Below, in pieces: positions 43,044-53,118 of a stretch of 64,000 bases of DNA. Origin of the DNA: Ignavibacteria bacterium (GTDB lineage: Bacteria; Bacteroidota; Ignavibacteria; Tepidaquicellales; Tepidaquicellaceae); assembly GCA_019694675.1 (NCBI GenBank), contig JAIBBK010000019.1, positions 27,127 to 91,126 of the forward strand, written 5' to 3'. The notes under the pieces are model-generated. The model searched no databases and was not told where the DNA came from. It worked only from the letters and a program-made list of their open reading frames with translations. Numbering within the stretch: position 1 is the stretch's first letter; each line of letters opens with the position of its first letter. A program made the translations under genes and the position numbers.

Positions 43044-44314
43044 GCCAGCATGTTCCTTGCTCTTCTTACACAATCGGCAAAGTATGTGACTTCGTCAGCC
43101 GTATTGTAAATTGCGAATGATGCCCTTATTGTGCCGTTAAGCCCGTACACTTCCTGCAGAAGCGGCTGAGTGCAGTGAAAACCTGTCCTTACTGCAATTC
43201 CCATCTGGTCAAGCAATGCGCCCGCATCATATGGATGAGTTCCGCTTATCACAAATGAGAGCACTGACACCTTCTCTTTCGAAGTTCCGATTATTCTTAT
43301 CCCTTCAACATCTTTGAGAAGTTCAGTGGCCAGCAAAAGCAGCGAGTTCTCATGCTCGGATATCATGTCAAATCCTGTGTTTTCAACAAATTCGAAAGCC
43401 GGCTTGAGAGCAACCGCATCCGCAATATTCGGCGTCCCGGCTTCAAACTTATATGGCAGTTCATTATATAACGCTCCGCTGAATTTCACTTCTTTTATCA
43501 TCTCGCCTCCGCTTTGATAAGGAGGCATCATCTCAAGCAGATTCTCTTTCCCGTACAGAATTCCTATTCCGGTCGGGCCGTAAACCTTATGGCCAGACAA
43601 TGCCAGAAAATCGCAGTCAGTGTCCGCTACATCAATCTTCAAATGCGGTGCGGCCTGGGCTGCGTCTATCATTACCGGCACACCGCGGCTGTGCGCTTTC
43701 TCTATGATCTTCTTAACAGGATTAATCGTACCCAGAGAGTTTGATACATATGTAACTGACAACAGCCTTGTCCGCTCGCTTATCAGATCGTCAAGTGAAT
43801 CAATCTTTAAGTTACCGTTTGAATCAACGGGAATGAAACGGAGTTCGGCGTTTCTCTTTTCGCAAAGAATCTGCCAGGGAACAAGGTTGGAGTGATGTTC
43901 CATTTGCGACACTATCACATTATCGCCTGCATTCACGACAGTCTCTCCGAAAGATGAAGCCACAAGATTGACGCTTTCAGTGGTGCCGCGTGTAAAAATG
44001 ACTTCGGATCTCGATGAAGCATTTATGAACTGCCTTGCCTTTTCCCTCGAGTCCTCAAAGGCCTGCGTTGCTTCCTCTCCGAGAGTGTAAAGTGCCCTGT
44101 GAACATTACTGTTGAACCGCTCGTAAAAACTTTCAAGCGATCGGATGACAGAGAAGGGCTTCTGAGTTGTTGCGGCATTGTCGAGATAAACAAGCGGCTT
44201 GTCATTAACATGCTGTCCGAGAATAGGGAACAGATCCCTGAGTTCATGTACATTGAAGGACTTCACCGTGCTGTCCCGTATAAATTCAACTGCCTTATCA
44301 TCTTTGTTCATCAT
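43040..44314 (-). CDS. sufS: Cysteine desulfurase SufS
   Basis: This PLP enzyme removes sulfur from cysteine for cluster assembly. It has YLDNAATTQKP near residue 45, the Schiff-base K243 in ALSGHKVYGPTGIG, and the catalytic C381 in VRTGFHCTQPLLQE, placing it in the SufS (group II) class with the short loop around Cys. The length of 424 residues is normal. It begins 17 nt after sufD and overlaps sufE by 4 nt. Confidence 0.96.
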   Translation of the reverse strand: MMNKDDKAVEFIRDSTVKSFNVHELRDLFPILGQHVNDKPLVYLDNAATTQKPFSVIRSLESFYERFNSNVHRALYTLGEEATQAFEDSREKARQFINASSRSEVIFTRGTTESVNLVASSFGETVVNAGDNVIVSQMEHHSNLVPWQILCEKRNAELRFIPVDSNGNLKIDSLDDLISERTRLLSVTYVSNSLGTINPVKKIIEKAHSRGVPVMIDAAQAAPHLKIDVADTDCDFLALSGHKVYGPTGIGILYGKENLLEMMPPYQSGGEMIKEVKFSGALYNELPYKFEAGTPNIADAVALKPAFEFVENTGFDMISEHENSLLLLATELLKDVEGIRIIGTSKEKVSVLSFVISGTHPYDAGALLDQMGIAVRTGFHCTQPLLQEVYGLNGTIRASFAIYNTADEVTYFADCVRRARNMLA

Positions 44315-44331
44315 CTGTATTTTCCGGCAAA

Positions 44332-45669
44332 TTAGTCTGCCCTGTTCAGAATTTCCATGAGCTTCTGTTCGAGCTTGGCCCTCAGATGGTCATCCTTCAC
44401 CGAGTCTATCACGTCTCCGGCAAATGCCTGAAGAAGCATGGTGCGTGCAAGCTCTTCGTCTATACCTCTGCTTCTGAGATAAAACATCTCCTGTGTGCTG
44501 AGCTGACCCGTCGTAGCGCCGTGACTGCATTTTACGTCATCCGCAAATATCTCGAGCTGAGGTTTGGAATAATTCATTGCCTCCTCTGAAAGCAGTATGC
44601 AATTGTTAGACTGATATGCGTTCGTCTTTTGAGCATCCTGCCGTACAAGTATTCTGCCGTTGAACACACCTGTGGCCTTGTCGGCAAGTATTCCCTTGTA
44701 CAGTTCATTGCTGTAGCAATTCGGCATTGCATGGTCCGCAAGCGTGTGATTGTCTGCATGCTGTTTATCTCTCAGCAAATAGAGCCCGTAGAAGTGACAC
44801 TCGGTATTTGAGCCGGCATATTCCGCCTGCATATTGTTCCTTATGATATTGCCTCCCCAAGTGACCGTTGTGTTTGTGTAATGGCTGTTTGCTTCCTGTC
44901 TTATGCAGGTATTGCCCACATGATTTGCGCTGACCCCGTCGTTCTGCACTTTGTAATGCTCGAGCGTTGAACGCTCTGCGCAGAATATCTCCGTGACCAT
45001 GTTTGTCAGCGACGGATTGCTTCCGAGCGTATAGAACTCCTCCGATATTCTGATGCGGGCATTGCTTCCGACTATGAACATGTTGCGCGGCTGAGACATA
45101 TAAATGCCGTTCCTTGCATCTGCAATGTTGAAGATCCTCACGGTCTCTTTTATATCGGCGCCTTCCGGAACAATGATCAATGCTCCGTCAAATGTGAACG
45201 CTGTGTTCATTGCAACGAACGCCCCTTTCTGTATCTTCGCAAGCTGTCCGAAATGTCTTTCGACAATTTCTCCCCGTGTCCTGTAAGCATCTGCAAAACT
45301 GCCGGCATAGAAGTCTTTCAGCTCAGTCTTCACATTCGAAAGCTGAGGGACAAATCTGCCGTTGACAAAAACTAGAGTGCTTGCCTCATCATCGGTTATC
45401 AGGTCCTTAAGGAGAGAAGGGTCCGGCAGTTCGGCCGGCTTTACCAGTGCCTGTTCATAGTCATGCTTCAGGATGTTCGCCGGATTTGTGTATTTCCATT
45501 CCTCGTTCTTCTTTGTGGGAAAACCGTTCTCGTTAATGTATGCAAGTGCATCCTGCCGGATGCTGTGCATCCTGTTGCCCGATTGTCCGTTGAGCGATGC
45601 TTCAAAGCTGTTGAAGTCATCGATCAGTTTCATCTTAAGGTCTGTATTCTCCTGTGATATCTTATCCAT
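44332..45669 (-). CDS. sufD: SufD iron-sulfur scaffold component
   Basis: SufD is part of the SufB-SufC-SufD scaffold and is related to SufB. This 445-residue protein shows the SufD C-terminal beta-helix core: FYGLYLLRDKQHADNHTLADH, RILVRQDAQKTNAYQSN, ILLSEEAMNYSKPQLEIFAD and DDVKCSHGATTGQLSTQEMFYLRSRG with the conserved Cys and His. It starts 25 nt after sufC and ends 17 nt before sufS. Confidence 0.95.
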   Translation of the reverse strand: MDKISQENTDLKMKLIDDFNSFEASLNGQSGNRMHSIRQDALAYINENGFPTKKNEEWKYTNPANILKHDYEQALVKPAELPDPSLLKDLITDDEASTLVFVNGRFVPQLSNVKTELKDFYAGSFADAYRTRGEIVERHFGQLAKIQKGAFVAMNTAFTFDGALIIVPEGADIKETVRIFNIADARNGIYMSQPRNMFIVGSNARIRISEEFYTLGSNPSLTNMVTEIFCAERSTLEHYKVQNDGVSANHVGNTCIRQEANSHYTNTTVTWGGNIIRNNMQAEYAGSNTECHFYGLYLLRDKQHADNHTLADHAMPNCYSNELYKGILADKATGVFNGRILVRQDAQKTNAYQSNNCILLSEEAMNYSKPQLEIFADDVKCSHGATTGQLSTQEMFYLRSRGIDEELARTMLLQAFAGDVIDSVKDDHLRAKLEQKLMEILNRAD

Positions 45670-45694
45670 CTGAATTTTCAGTGTTAGTTTGCTC

Positions 45695-46468
45695 TTAAGC
45701 TTCCGCGCCTTGCTTAGCTTCGCTTATCCAGTCGTAGCCGTTCTCTTCGAGATGAAGAGCCAGTTCCTTGCCTCCTGATTTCACGATCCTTCCGTCGTAC
45801 ATCACATGTACAAAGTCAGGAACGATGTAATTGAGAAGACGCTGGTAATGTGTGATCACAAGAAATGCATTGTCGCTTCTCTTGAGCTTGTTCACGCCGT
45901 GAGCAACGGCTTTAAGCGCATCAATGTCAAGTCCGGAATCCGTTTCATCAAGTATCGAGAATTTCGGGTCAAGCATTGCAAGCTGAAAGATCTCATTGCG
46001 CTTCTTCTCGCCTCCCGAAAATCCGACATTCACATACCTGCTGGTCATTCCCGGGTCAAGCCCGACAAGATTTGCCTTTTCCTTCATGAGTTTCAGAAAC
46101 TCCACCGAGCTCATCGGTTCCATCCCCTTTGATTTTCCGATCTCGTTTATGGCCGTCTTGAGAAAATTCGTATTTGAAACGCCCGGGATCTCAACCGGAT
46201 ACTGGAATGCGAGGAAAATACCATGCTGTGCCCGCTCTTCGGGAGCAAGGTCAAGAAGGTCTTGACCTTCAAACTCAACACTTCCGCCTGTCACTTCATA
46301 GCCCTCCCTCCCCGTCAGCACTGATGCGAGCGTGCTCTTGCCTGAGCCGTTCGGGCCCATGATCGCATGAACTTCGCCTGCGTTTATGTCAAGGGTCAGC
46401 CCTTTGAGAATTTCCTTTTGTCCTTCTTCGGTCTCAACCGTTGCCCTGAGATCTTTTATGCTTATCAT
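45695..46468 (-). CDS. sufC: SufC ATPase
   Basis: This ABC-type ATPase powers the Suf scaffold. Walker A is MGPNGSGKSTLASVL, the signature is VGFSGGEKKRNEIFQL, and Walker B is FSILDETDSGLDIDAL, followed by FLVITHYQRLLNYI with the switch His. At 257 residues it has the usual SufC length, and the SufC-type insertion is present (LAFQYPVEIPGVSNTNFLK). It is 45 nt from sufB. Confidence 0.97.
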   Translation of the reverse strand: MISIKDLRATVETEEGQKEILKGLTLDINAGEVHAIMGPNGSGKSTLASVLTGREGYEVTGGSVEFEGQDLLDLAPEERAQHGIFLAFQYPVEIPGVSNTNFLKTAINEIGKSKGMEPMSSVEFLKLMKEKANLVGLDPGMTSRYVNVGFSGGEKKRNEIFQLAMLDPKFSILDETDSGLDIDALKAVAHGVNKLKRSDNAFLVITHYQRLLNYIVPDFVHVMYDGRIVKSGGKELALHLEENGYDWISEAKQGAEA

Positions 46469-46513
46469 TATTCTTGGTCGAAATTGATTTTATTGTTTAT
46501 TGAAATCGGAAGA

Positions 46514-47956
46514 TCATCCAACGCTTCCTTCAAGTGAGATCGCGAGAAGCTTCTGTGCTTCAACTGCAAACTCCATTGGGAGTTGATTCAGAACTTCCTT
46601 TGCATAGCCGTTCACAATGAGCGCAACAGCATCTTCTTCCGATATTCCGCGCTGATTGCAGTAGAACATTATATCCTCTCCTATCTTGGATGTAGTAGCT
46701 TCATGCTCAACGTGCGCACTTCTGTTGTTTATTTCGAAATACGGAAATGTATGAGCACCGCACCGGTCTCCCATCAGGAGAGAATCACACTGAGAGAAAT
46801 TCCTTGCATTCTCAGCACGCTTGTTTACCTGCACAAGCCCGCGGTAGCTGTTGTTGCTTCTTCCTGCAGAGATACCCTTCGATACGATCCGGCTCTTTGT
46901 GTTTTTTCCGAGGTGTATCATTTTAGTGCCTGTATCCGCCTGCTGTTTGTTGTTGGTCAAAGCTACGGAATAGAATTCACCGATTGAATTATCGCCTTTG
47001 AGTATTACGCTCGGATATTTCCATGTGATCGAGGATCCTGTCTCAACCTGCGTCCAGGAGATCTTTGAATTATCGCCTGCACATATTCCACGCTTCGTTA
47101 CGAAGTTGTAAATACCCCCGACGCCTTCAGCGTCTCCGGGATACCAGTTCTGAACAGTAGAGTATTTTATCTCCGCATCCTTCATCGCAATCAGTTCAAC
47201 AACAGCCGCATGAAGCTGATTCTCATCCCGCATCGGAGCAGTACAGCCCTCCAGGTAGCTTACGTAACTGCCTTCATCTGCAATAATGAGTGTACGCTCG
47301 AACTGTCCCGTATTCTCCGCATTGATCCTGAAATATGTTGAGAGTTCCATAGGGCATCTGACACCTTTGGGTATATAGACGAATGAACCGTCCGTAAAAA
47401 CTGCAGAATTAAGCGCCGCATAAAAATTATCGGTCATCGGCACAACCGAGCCAAGATACTTTCTCACAAGTTCAGGATGCTCTTTTATCGCTTCGCTCAT
47501 TGAGCAGAAGATTATTCCCTTCTCTGCGAGTTTCTCTTTATAGGTGGTTGCTACAGATACGCTGTCAAGCACGGCATCAACGGCCACTCCGGCAAGTATC
47601 ATCTGTTCCTCAAGCGGTATTCCGAGCCGGTCGTAAGTCTTCTTAATTGCCGGATCGAGCTCTTCAAGACTGCCAAGCTTCTTCTTCTTAGGCGCAGCAT
47701 AGTATATGATATCCTGAAAATCAATTTTCGGATATTTTATATATGCCCATTCCGGCTCGGTCATCTGAAGCCAGCGGGAATAGGCCTTCAGCCTGTATTC
47801 AAGCATGAATTCCGGCTCGCCCTTCTTAGACGAGATCAGTCTGATGATGTCCTCATTCAGCCCCTTCGGGGCTGTCTCCATCTCCAGTTCTGTGGTGAAT
47901 CCGTATTTGTATTCTCCCGAAGTTACACTTTCGAGAATTTCTGTCTCTTTTGCCAT
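46514..47956 (-). CDS. sufB: SufB scaffold protein
   Basis: SufB forms the nascent iron-sulfur cluster with SufC and SufD. The 480-residue sequence has all the family hallmarks: [66 protein letters not shown] with the sulfur-accepting Cys, [10 protein letters not shown], and [19 protein letters not shown]. It is the first gene of the operon, and a palindrome 44 nt upstream of its start is a likely operator. Confidence 0.97.
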   Translation of the reverse strand: MAKETEILESVTSGEYKYGFTTELEMETAPKGLNEDIIRLISSKKGEPEFMLEYRLKAYSRWLQMTEPEWAYIKYPKIDFQDIIYYAAPKKKKLGSLEELDPAIKKTYDRLGIPLEEQMILAGVAVDAVLDSVSVATTYKEKLAEKGIIFCSMSEAIKEHPELVRKYLGSVVPMTDNFYAALNSAVFTDGSFVYIPKGVRCPMELSTYFRINAENTGQFERTLIIADEGSYVSYLEGCTAPMRDENQLHAAVVELIAMKDAEIKYSTVQNWYPGDAEGVGGIYNFVTKRGICAGDNSKISWTQVETGSSITWKYPSVILKGDNSIGEFYSVALTNNKQQADTGTKMIHLGKNTKSRIVSKGISAGRSNNSYRGLVQVNKRAENARNFSQCDSLLMGDRCGAHTFPYFEINNRSAHVEHEATTSKIGEDIMFYCNQRGISEEDAVALIVNGYAKEVLNQLPMEFAVEAQKLLAISLEGSVG

Positions 47957-47999
47957 GAAGCTTATGAATTGAGTGGGATTTTACAACTTTTAGAATTAG

Positions 48000-48012
48000 G
48001 ACTAATTTAGTC
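48000..48012 (-). promoter_or_regulatory. Palindrome upstream of sufB, candidate Rrf2/IscR-type operator
   Basis: The perfect palindrome GACTAATTTAGTC (six paired bases each side of one central base) lies 44 nt before the sufB start. It fits the core GACT-R-WWW-Y-AGTC of the type-1 site of IscR, the Rrf2-family iron-sulfur sensor, as I recall it. The flanks of the longer consensus are not matched. No Rrf2 gene is in the window, so the regulator would be elsewhere. Binding is inference. Confidence 0.55.
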
Positions 48013-48146
48013 TTATTTGGATTGAAATGAAAGTGCTAAACGGGTTCCACAGCTCTCCCGGTTATTTCATTCGATGAATATCAGCCCGGTTACGTATTAC
48101 AGGCAACGAAATGCTTCCGGCACTGCACGTAAATATACGGCGGATG

Positions 48147-49169
48147 CTATTTCTCGCTGTCCAGTGATTCCATGAGAAATTGGCTGTACCTCTCTCCTGC
48201 CACCTCCTGAGGCGGCACTGCCGCATCAATTACCTTCAGGTCTTCGGCTGAAAGCACAACATTTTCTGCTCCAAGTGACTCACGAAGTTGTTCGCGCTTT
48301 CTCGCTCCTACAAGCGGAACGATCCCTTCCCAGCGCGAAAGCACCCATGCGATCGCCAGCTGTGCAACGGTTATGCCCTTTGCATCCGCGATCTTCCTCA
48401 GCGCTTCCACCAGTCTGAGATTCTTCCCGAGATTTTCTCCTGTAAACCTCGGAGCCATGGCTTTTCGGAAGTCATACGCGCTCAGCTCCCTGTCGCTTTT
48501 CCAGTGTCCGCTCAGCAATCCCCGTGAAAGCACTCCGTACGCGGTAATGCCGATTGCAAGCTCTCTGCAAACCGGAAGTATCTTGTCTTCAATACTCCTT
48601 GACATGATGGAATATTCGATCTGAAGATCGCAGACAGGATGAACTGCATTTGCCCGCCGGATCGTATCGGCTCCGGCTTCCGAGAGCCCGATGTGTTTGA
48701 TATGGCCGGCCTTTACCATTTCAGACATTGCGCCTATTGTTTCCTCAACAGGCACAACCGGGTCAACTCTGCCGATTCTGTAAACATCAACATAATCCGT
48801 TCCCAGCCTCCTGAGAGTGTATGCAAGTGAGTTCTTCACGGCAGAAGGCCTGCCGTCAATTCCTATCCATGCTCCCGAAGGATCTCTCATAGCTCCGAAC
48901 TTGACGCTTAGCGCAACTCGCTCTCGCTTGCTTCCTCTGAGGGCCTCACGCAAAAGAAGTTCATTGTGTCCCATTCCGTAATAATCACCTGTATCAAGCA
49001 GAGTGATCCCCGCTTCAAGGGCTTCATGAATTGTGAATATGCTTTCGGCTTCATCTGCAGGGCCGTAAAGATCTGACATGCCCATGCATCCGAGCCCGAT
49101 CTCCGAAACTTCCGGGCCGCTCTTTCCAAGTTTTCTGCTCTTCATTTGAGATTGATTAGTATTGTTCAT
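48147..49169 (-). CDS. Aldo/keto reductase
   Basis: This 340-residue NAD(P)H-dependent oxidoreductase has a TIM barrel. Motifs include [37 protein letters not shown] with the catalytic Asp and Tyr, and [10 protein letters not shown] with the catalytic Lys, as in the AKR13/YakC-like group. Further on come [35 protein letters not shown] and the cofactor site [17 protein letters not shown]. The usual active-site His seems replaced (YRIGRVDP in place of YQLHRPD). It is upstream of sufB in the same direction by about 190 nt. Confidence 0.88.
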   Translation of the reverse strand: MNNTNQSQMKSRKLGKSGPEVSEIGLGCMGMSDLYGPADEAESIFTIHEALEAGITLLDTGDYYGMGHNELLLREALRGSKRERVALSVKFGAMRDPSGAWIGIDGRPSAVKNSLAYTLRRLGTDYVDVYRIGRVDPVVPVEETIGAMSEMVKAGHIKHIGLSEAGADTIRRANAVHPVCDLQIEYSIMSRSIEDKILPVCRELAIGITAYGVLSRGLLSGHWKSDRELSAYDFRKAMAPRFTGENLGKNLRLVEALRKIADAKGITVAQLAIAWVLSRWEGIVPLVGARKREQLRESLGAENVVLSAEDLKVIDAAVPPQEVAGERYSQFLMESLDSEK

Positions 49170-49440
49170 TAAGTTATGCAGAGCAGTCCGTTAATTCAAT
49201 TTCGAAAGCCCGTTAACATGATCTTGATCACTACGACCCTGTAATAACACTTCCGGTCAGTTACATGTGATCTCTGTAACCGCAAAGATCCAAACAGTGG
49301 TCAGTATGATATCAGGACTTCTGCCTCTTAACTCCCATACTACTGATATGCCTCAGTTCTCACATTGGTTTGGGAAAGCTGAAACACGATCTGCATTTTG
49401 CAGTTAACTCCAATAATGCGGTAATGTAAAGATTATCGAA

Positions 49441-50880
49441 CTACTTGACCTTTGAGAGTTCCTTCACTTTCCTGTACAGCCAGTTTTTGGAACCTAAAGG
49501 ATTTGAAGTCATGCTGTTGATTTGCTTTTCAAGTAATTTAAGTCTGCTGTCCCCGGAATTGACCGCTTCAATTTTAAGATTGATCAGTTCGGAAAGGTAT
49601 TTTAGAAATTCATTCTGAGCCGTGACAACTTCTCCGGAGATCAGCTTCTCGCTTTTCAGGTAATGCCTGAAAGAATCAATGGCAGAGAAAGCCTGCTCAA
49701 ACAGACTTTCCTCATAAAGTATTCTTATGGTATAGTTTCTCACCATTACTTTTGCAAGAAACAACTTAAAATTTGTCTTGGCAAAATGCCCAAGCGCGCT
49801 GTCATATTTCCGCAGAGTAAGATCAAGATATCCTCTGCAGAAATTAATTGTATTGTCCGATTCTTCAACGGGTGAGATGCCGTTCTTAAAGCGCTCAGCA
49901 AAATCTTCAGCCCATCCATACTCTCCGACAATACATGCTGAAGTGTAAACGGAGATGAAGTTCATGAACAGAATGTAATTCTCAGGGAAAAAATTCTTTT
50001 CAATGATTTCCCTGAAAGTACTGAATCTGATTCCGTAGTAGGATTCATCTCCGGATTTTAACCTGAATGCCGCAAAGGAATTGATTTCAAGAAGAATGAA
50101 GAAAACGTCTTCCCGTGATAACACACTTTCATGTTTGTCATACAAGCGCCTGAGCAGAATGAAATCCTTCTCATCTCTTGAGAGCTCAAGCGCAATTATC
50201 TGCCTGTATATCTGAATTGAAGGAAGATCTGAAAAATCTTTTTCTTTAACGTAACTCCATATTTCTTCAAACATTTCCATTTTGAAATCTATGTTACCAT
50301 GATTGTTGTTTGTCAGCATTTTGGCATAATGCTTCAGAAGGTTCAGCAGCGAATAGGAAAGGAATGAATCAAACTCACACTGTATGAGGTCAAACTTGTA
50401 CCCAAATTTCTCAAATTTATGATGTGACGTGTTTATTTTCGAAAGCTGGTAGTTTGCATAGTAATAGAGTTCGTCTTTGGTATGCTTGCCAATATTCTTT
50501 CTCAACTGCTTCTCCTTTTGCAGATAAAGATTGTCAAGTTTTCTATCATGAAATTCATTCAGAAGAGTAATATCATTTTCGATTCTCTTTCCTTCAGTTG
50601 CTGAAACCAGTAGAAATGAAAGCGCCAGCTGGTAAATGTCGGAAAAAATATTTCTGATCTTGAAGTAATCAAACTTTTCATCACCGAAAACTTTTGCATA
50701 AATGTTCTGTTCGGTGAAATCCCCGGATTCGAAATCCGGAAAATACTTTGCAAGCTCTTCATTTGTCTTAATGACAAGACGGTTCTTGTTGAAATATGGA
50801 GACTGCACAAATTCCCTGAACTTTACTGATTCAGTTTTTGAAAATGTTCTCAGCAGACTGATCAGTTTTGTGTTTTTCAA
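49441..50880 (-). CDS. Helical cytoplasmic protein of unknown function
   Basis: This 479-residue protein is rich in Phe, Lys, Glu and Asn with helix-forming segments throughout, and has no signal peptide, membrane span or enzyme motif I can see. The N-terminus (LLRTFSKTESVKFREFVQSP, YFNKNRLV) and a conserved-looking FKIRNIFSDIYQLALSFLL are distinctive. It is more AT-rich than its neighbours. Divergent from the propeller gene at 51147, with an AT-rich 266-bp region between. It may be a Bacteroidota-specific helical-repeat protein; function is unknown. Confidence 0.65.
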   Translation of the reverse strand: MKNTKLISLLRTFSKTESVKFREFVQSPYFNKNRLVIKTNEELAKYFPDFESGDFTEQNIYAKVFGDEKFDYFKIRNIFSDIYQLALSFLLVSATEGKRIENDITLLNEFHDRKLDNLYLQKEKQLRKNIGKHTKDELYYYANYQLSKINTSHHKFEKFGYKFDLIQCEFDSFLSYSLLNLLKHYAKMLTNNNHGNIDFKMEMFEEIWSYVKEKDFSDLPSIQIYRQIIALELSRDEKDFILLRRLYDKHESVLSREDVFFILLEINSFAAFRLKSGDESYYGIRFSTFREIIEKNFFPENYILFMNFISVYTSACIVGEYGWAEDFAERFKNGISPVEESDNTINFCRGYLDLTLRKYDSALGHFAKTNFKLFLAKVMVRNYTIRILYEESLFEQAFSAIDSFRHYLKSEKLISGEVVTAQNEFLKYLSELINLKIEAVNSGDSRLKLLEKQINSMTSNPLGSKNWLYRKVKELSKVK

Positions 50881-51027
50881 CTTGGCATTCTAAAAATTCA
50901 GATCATGATAGCAAAATATATTCAATATTTAAGCATATTTTGAAAGATTGTCGCTTTTGGTGTTCTAAAAAATCAAAATAGTTTCTTAGAATTTGGACAA
51001 TATGAAGAATATTTTTGTATAACTTTT

Positions 51028-51093
51028 TGGCATTAAGAGTTCAGAATTTGAATCAATTATTACCTCCCGGTCCTTCCATATCTCTTAATGCCA
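51028..51093. repeat. 12-bp inverted repeat in AT-rich leader
   Basis: A perfect inverted repeat TGGCATTAAGAG (51028-51039) / CTCTTAATGCCA (51082-51093) has a 42-nt spacer. It ends 53 nt before the start of the rightward propeller gene and is in a region otherwise rich in A and T. It might be a hairpin in the leader or paired operator half-sites. Confidence 0.5.
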
Positions 51094-51146
51094 GTTAAAG
51101 ATAAATTCCGGAGAATTCGGGAGGTTAATTTAATGAGTCAATTTAA

Positions 51147-52769
51147 ATGAAAAAGATACTGACATGGCTGTCAATAATTTTGATGAATGCGGGAGTTTCA
51201 CAGTCGCAGGTTACGCAGCAGTGGGTGCAGAGGTTTACTTCCGACAGCACCAGGGATGAATCGGTAAACGACATGGTTGTGGATTCACAGGGAAATGTTT
51301 ACGTCACGGGGTATCAGAGATCTTTGCCTTTTCCGGGTCAGACATCCATTGAAGCAGTTACCGTAAAATACAATTCACTCGGTGAGCTTCAATGGATACA
51401 GAATTATCGTGCATCGGAAAACAACGGCGCATTCGGCAGAGCAGTTCATGTTGATGCGGCCGGAAATGTATATGTGACTGGAGAAAGCGCCATTTATTCA
51501 GGTGGAGCGAACAAAGCTCTTATCATAAAGTACAGTCCGTCAGGAACTCAGCTCTGGTCCTATCTCTTTGCTTACAGTCCTGCTTATAACGGCGGAATGG
51601 ACATTATCACGGATGCTGACGGAAACGTATATGTTACGGGCGAATATTCAACAAATGTCATAACTTATAATAATATCTTTCTTGTGAAGTTCAGTCCGTC
51701 GGGAAGCCTGATAAATCAGACTTTTTATCATTCAGGAAGTGAAGGCGCAAGAAAAATAGGTATGGACGGAAGCGGTAAGATAATCATAGGCGGTTATCTC
51801 AATGATGATGACTCAACGGCTTTCATTGCTTTGAAGTATGAGCAGAATCTTGATTTTGTGTGGGCCTCGAGATGGGGAAACGGTGTAGGAAATGTGAACA
51901 AGATTGACATGGAAATTGACATTAACAGCAACATTCTGTTAACAGGGACAAACAGCCTTGCAATTGATTTTTATCTTGTAAAATATGACCCGGCCGGATT
52001 AGTTCAGTGGGGAAGGAACTACAACAGCGCCGGAGGCAATGATAAAGCGAATGCAGTTGATTGTGACAATTCGGGTAATATTTATGTAACAGGCACAACC
52101 GGATCTTCCGGCTTTCCTTTAACCGAAGAGATCACTACGGTCAAATATCTTCCCGACGGAACTCAGGCCTGGGTACAATCATTCGACGGAGGAACTGCTC
52201 CTGACGGATACTCAGGTTATGACAATTATGTGGATGATTCGGCAAATGTCTATGTTACAGGCGTTAAGTATTCGACCTCAGACATTGTAACTCTGAAATA
52301 CGATCAGGCCGGCAATTTGTCATGGAGCATTAATTACAACGGAACGGGTAATTCGGTCGATTTGGGTGTATCTGTTGCATCGGATGAAAACGGAAATGTT
52401 TACACGTCAGGAAATAGTCTCGGAATATCTTCGGGCTATGACATTGCTGTAATCAAATATTCTCCAACTGCAATCGGTATTGAGAATATATCAAATGAAG
52501 TACCCGATAATATCCATTTGTATCAGAATTATCCGAATCCTTTTAACCCGGTTACCAAGATCAGATATTCAATTACGAAGAAGAGTCCTGTGGATCTGAA
52601 GGTGTTCGACATTAATGGGAGAATGGTATCTGAACTTGTAAATGAAAACCAGCATGCCGGAACTTATGAAGTGACATTCAACGGAAGTGCTTTAACAAGC
52701 GGAAATTATTTTTACAGACTTCGAACGGATGCTTTTGTGGAAACAAGAAAATTTACATTGATCAAGTGA
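51147..52769 (+). CDS. SBBP-type beta-propeller exported protein with T9SS sorting domain
   Basis: This 540-residue exported protein has a signal peptide (MKKILTWLSIILMNAG, cleavage after VSQSQ). Repeats of about 50 residues have D-x-x-GNVYVTG followed by TVKYN or LVKY (DSQGNVYVTGYQRSL, DAAGNVYVTGESA, DADGNVYVTGEYS), as in its paralogue at 4807-6405. The C-terminus is a T9SS sorting domain (YQNYPNPFNPVTKIRYSIT, VDLKVFDINGRMVSEL, GNYFYRL, ending KFTLIK). Ligand and function are unknown. It is divergent from the AT-rich unknown gene. Confidence 0.88.
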   Translation: MKKILTWLSIILMNAGVSQSQVTQQWVQRFTSDSTRDESVNDMVVDSQGNVYVTGYQRSLPFPGQTSIEAVTVKYNSLGELQWIQNYRASENNGAFGRAVHVDAAGNVYVTGESAIYSGGANKALIIKYSPSGTQLWSYLFAYSPAYNGGMDIITDADGNVYVTGEYSTNVITYNNIFLVKFSPSGSLINQTFYHSGSEGARKIGMDGSGKIIIGGYLNDDDSTAFIALKYEQNLDFVWASRWGNGVGNVNKIDMEIDINSNILLTGTNSLAIDFYLVKYDPAGLVQWGRNYNSAGGNDKANAVDCDNSGNIYVTGTTGSSGFPLTEEITTVKYLPDGTQAWVQSFDGGTAPDGYSGYDNYVDDSANVYVTGVKYSTSDIVTLKYDQAGNLSWSINYNGTGNSVDLGVSVASDENGNVYTSGNSLGISSGYDIAVIKYSPTAIGIENISNEVPDNIHLYQNYPNPFNPVTKIRYSITKKSPVDLKVFDINGRMVSELVNENQHAGTYEVTFNGSALTSGNYFYRLRTDAFVETRKFTLIK

Positions 52770-53118
52770 TCAGTTTCGAATGCCAGTATTTGAAACCGGG
52801 TGCCGGATGTTTCGTTGTTGCAGTAAGGCTGGCAAAGGGAACACTTTCAAATGCAGTCAGCAAGATCATTCCTGCAAAATGTTGATCATCATAAAAAGGG
52901 CACAACATTTCAAGTGCCGGGAACACACCCGGACATTCAGTGCCGATACGGACTCAACGGCAAAATGACAACTGACTCCAGGCAATAACACATCTGTGCT
53001 TTGCTTCTGAGTGCCTGTTCTGACCCTGCAACGCGCTGATATGCTACAGTTACATTGGTTTTTCATCTCACGATTAGATTGCGTAATTTTACACCGCTCT
53101 CAATCAAATACCTTAGAT
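52770..53118. other. Intergenic region, 349 bp
   Basis: This lies between the propeller gene and the aldehyde dehydrogenase gene. Short frames are present but have no start or product I trust. No hairpin with a T run is visible after the propeller gene. It should hold the aldehyde dehydrogenase promoter. Confidence 0.5.

Noticed and set aside
52780..52968. A 62-codon frame after the propeller gene
   Set aside because: Cys-rich and without family likeness or ribosome site; probably chance.
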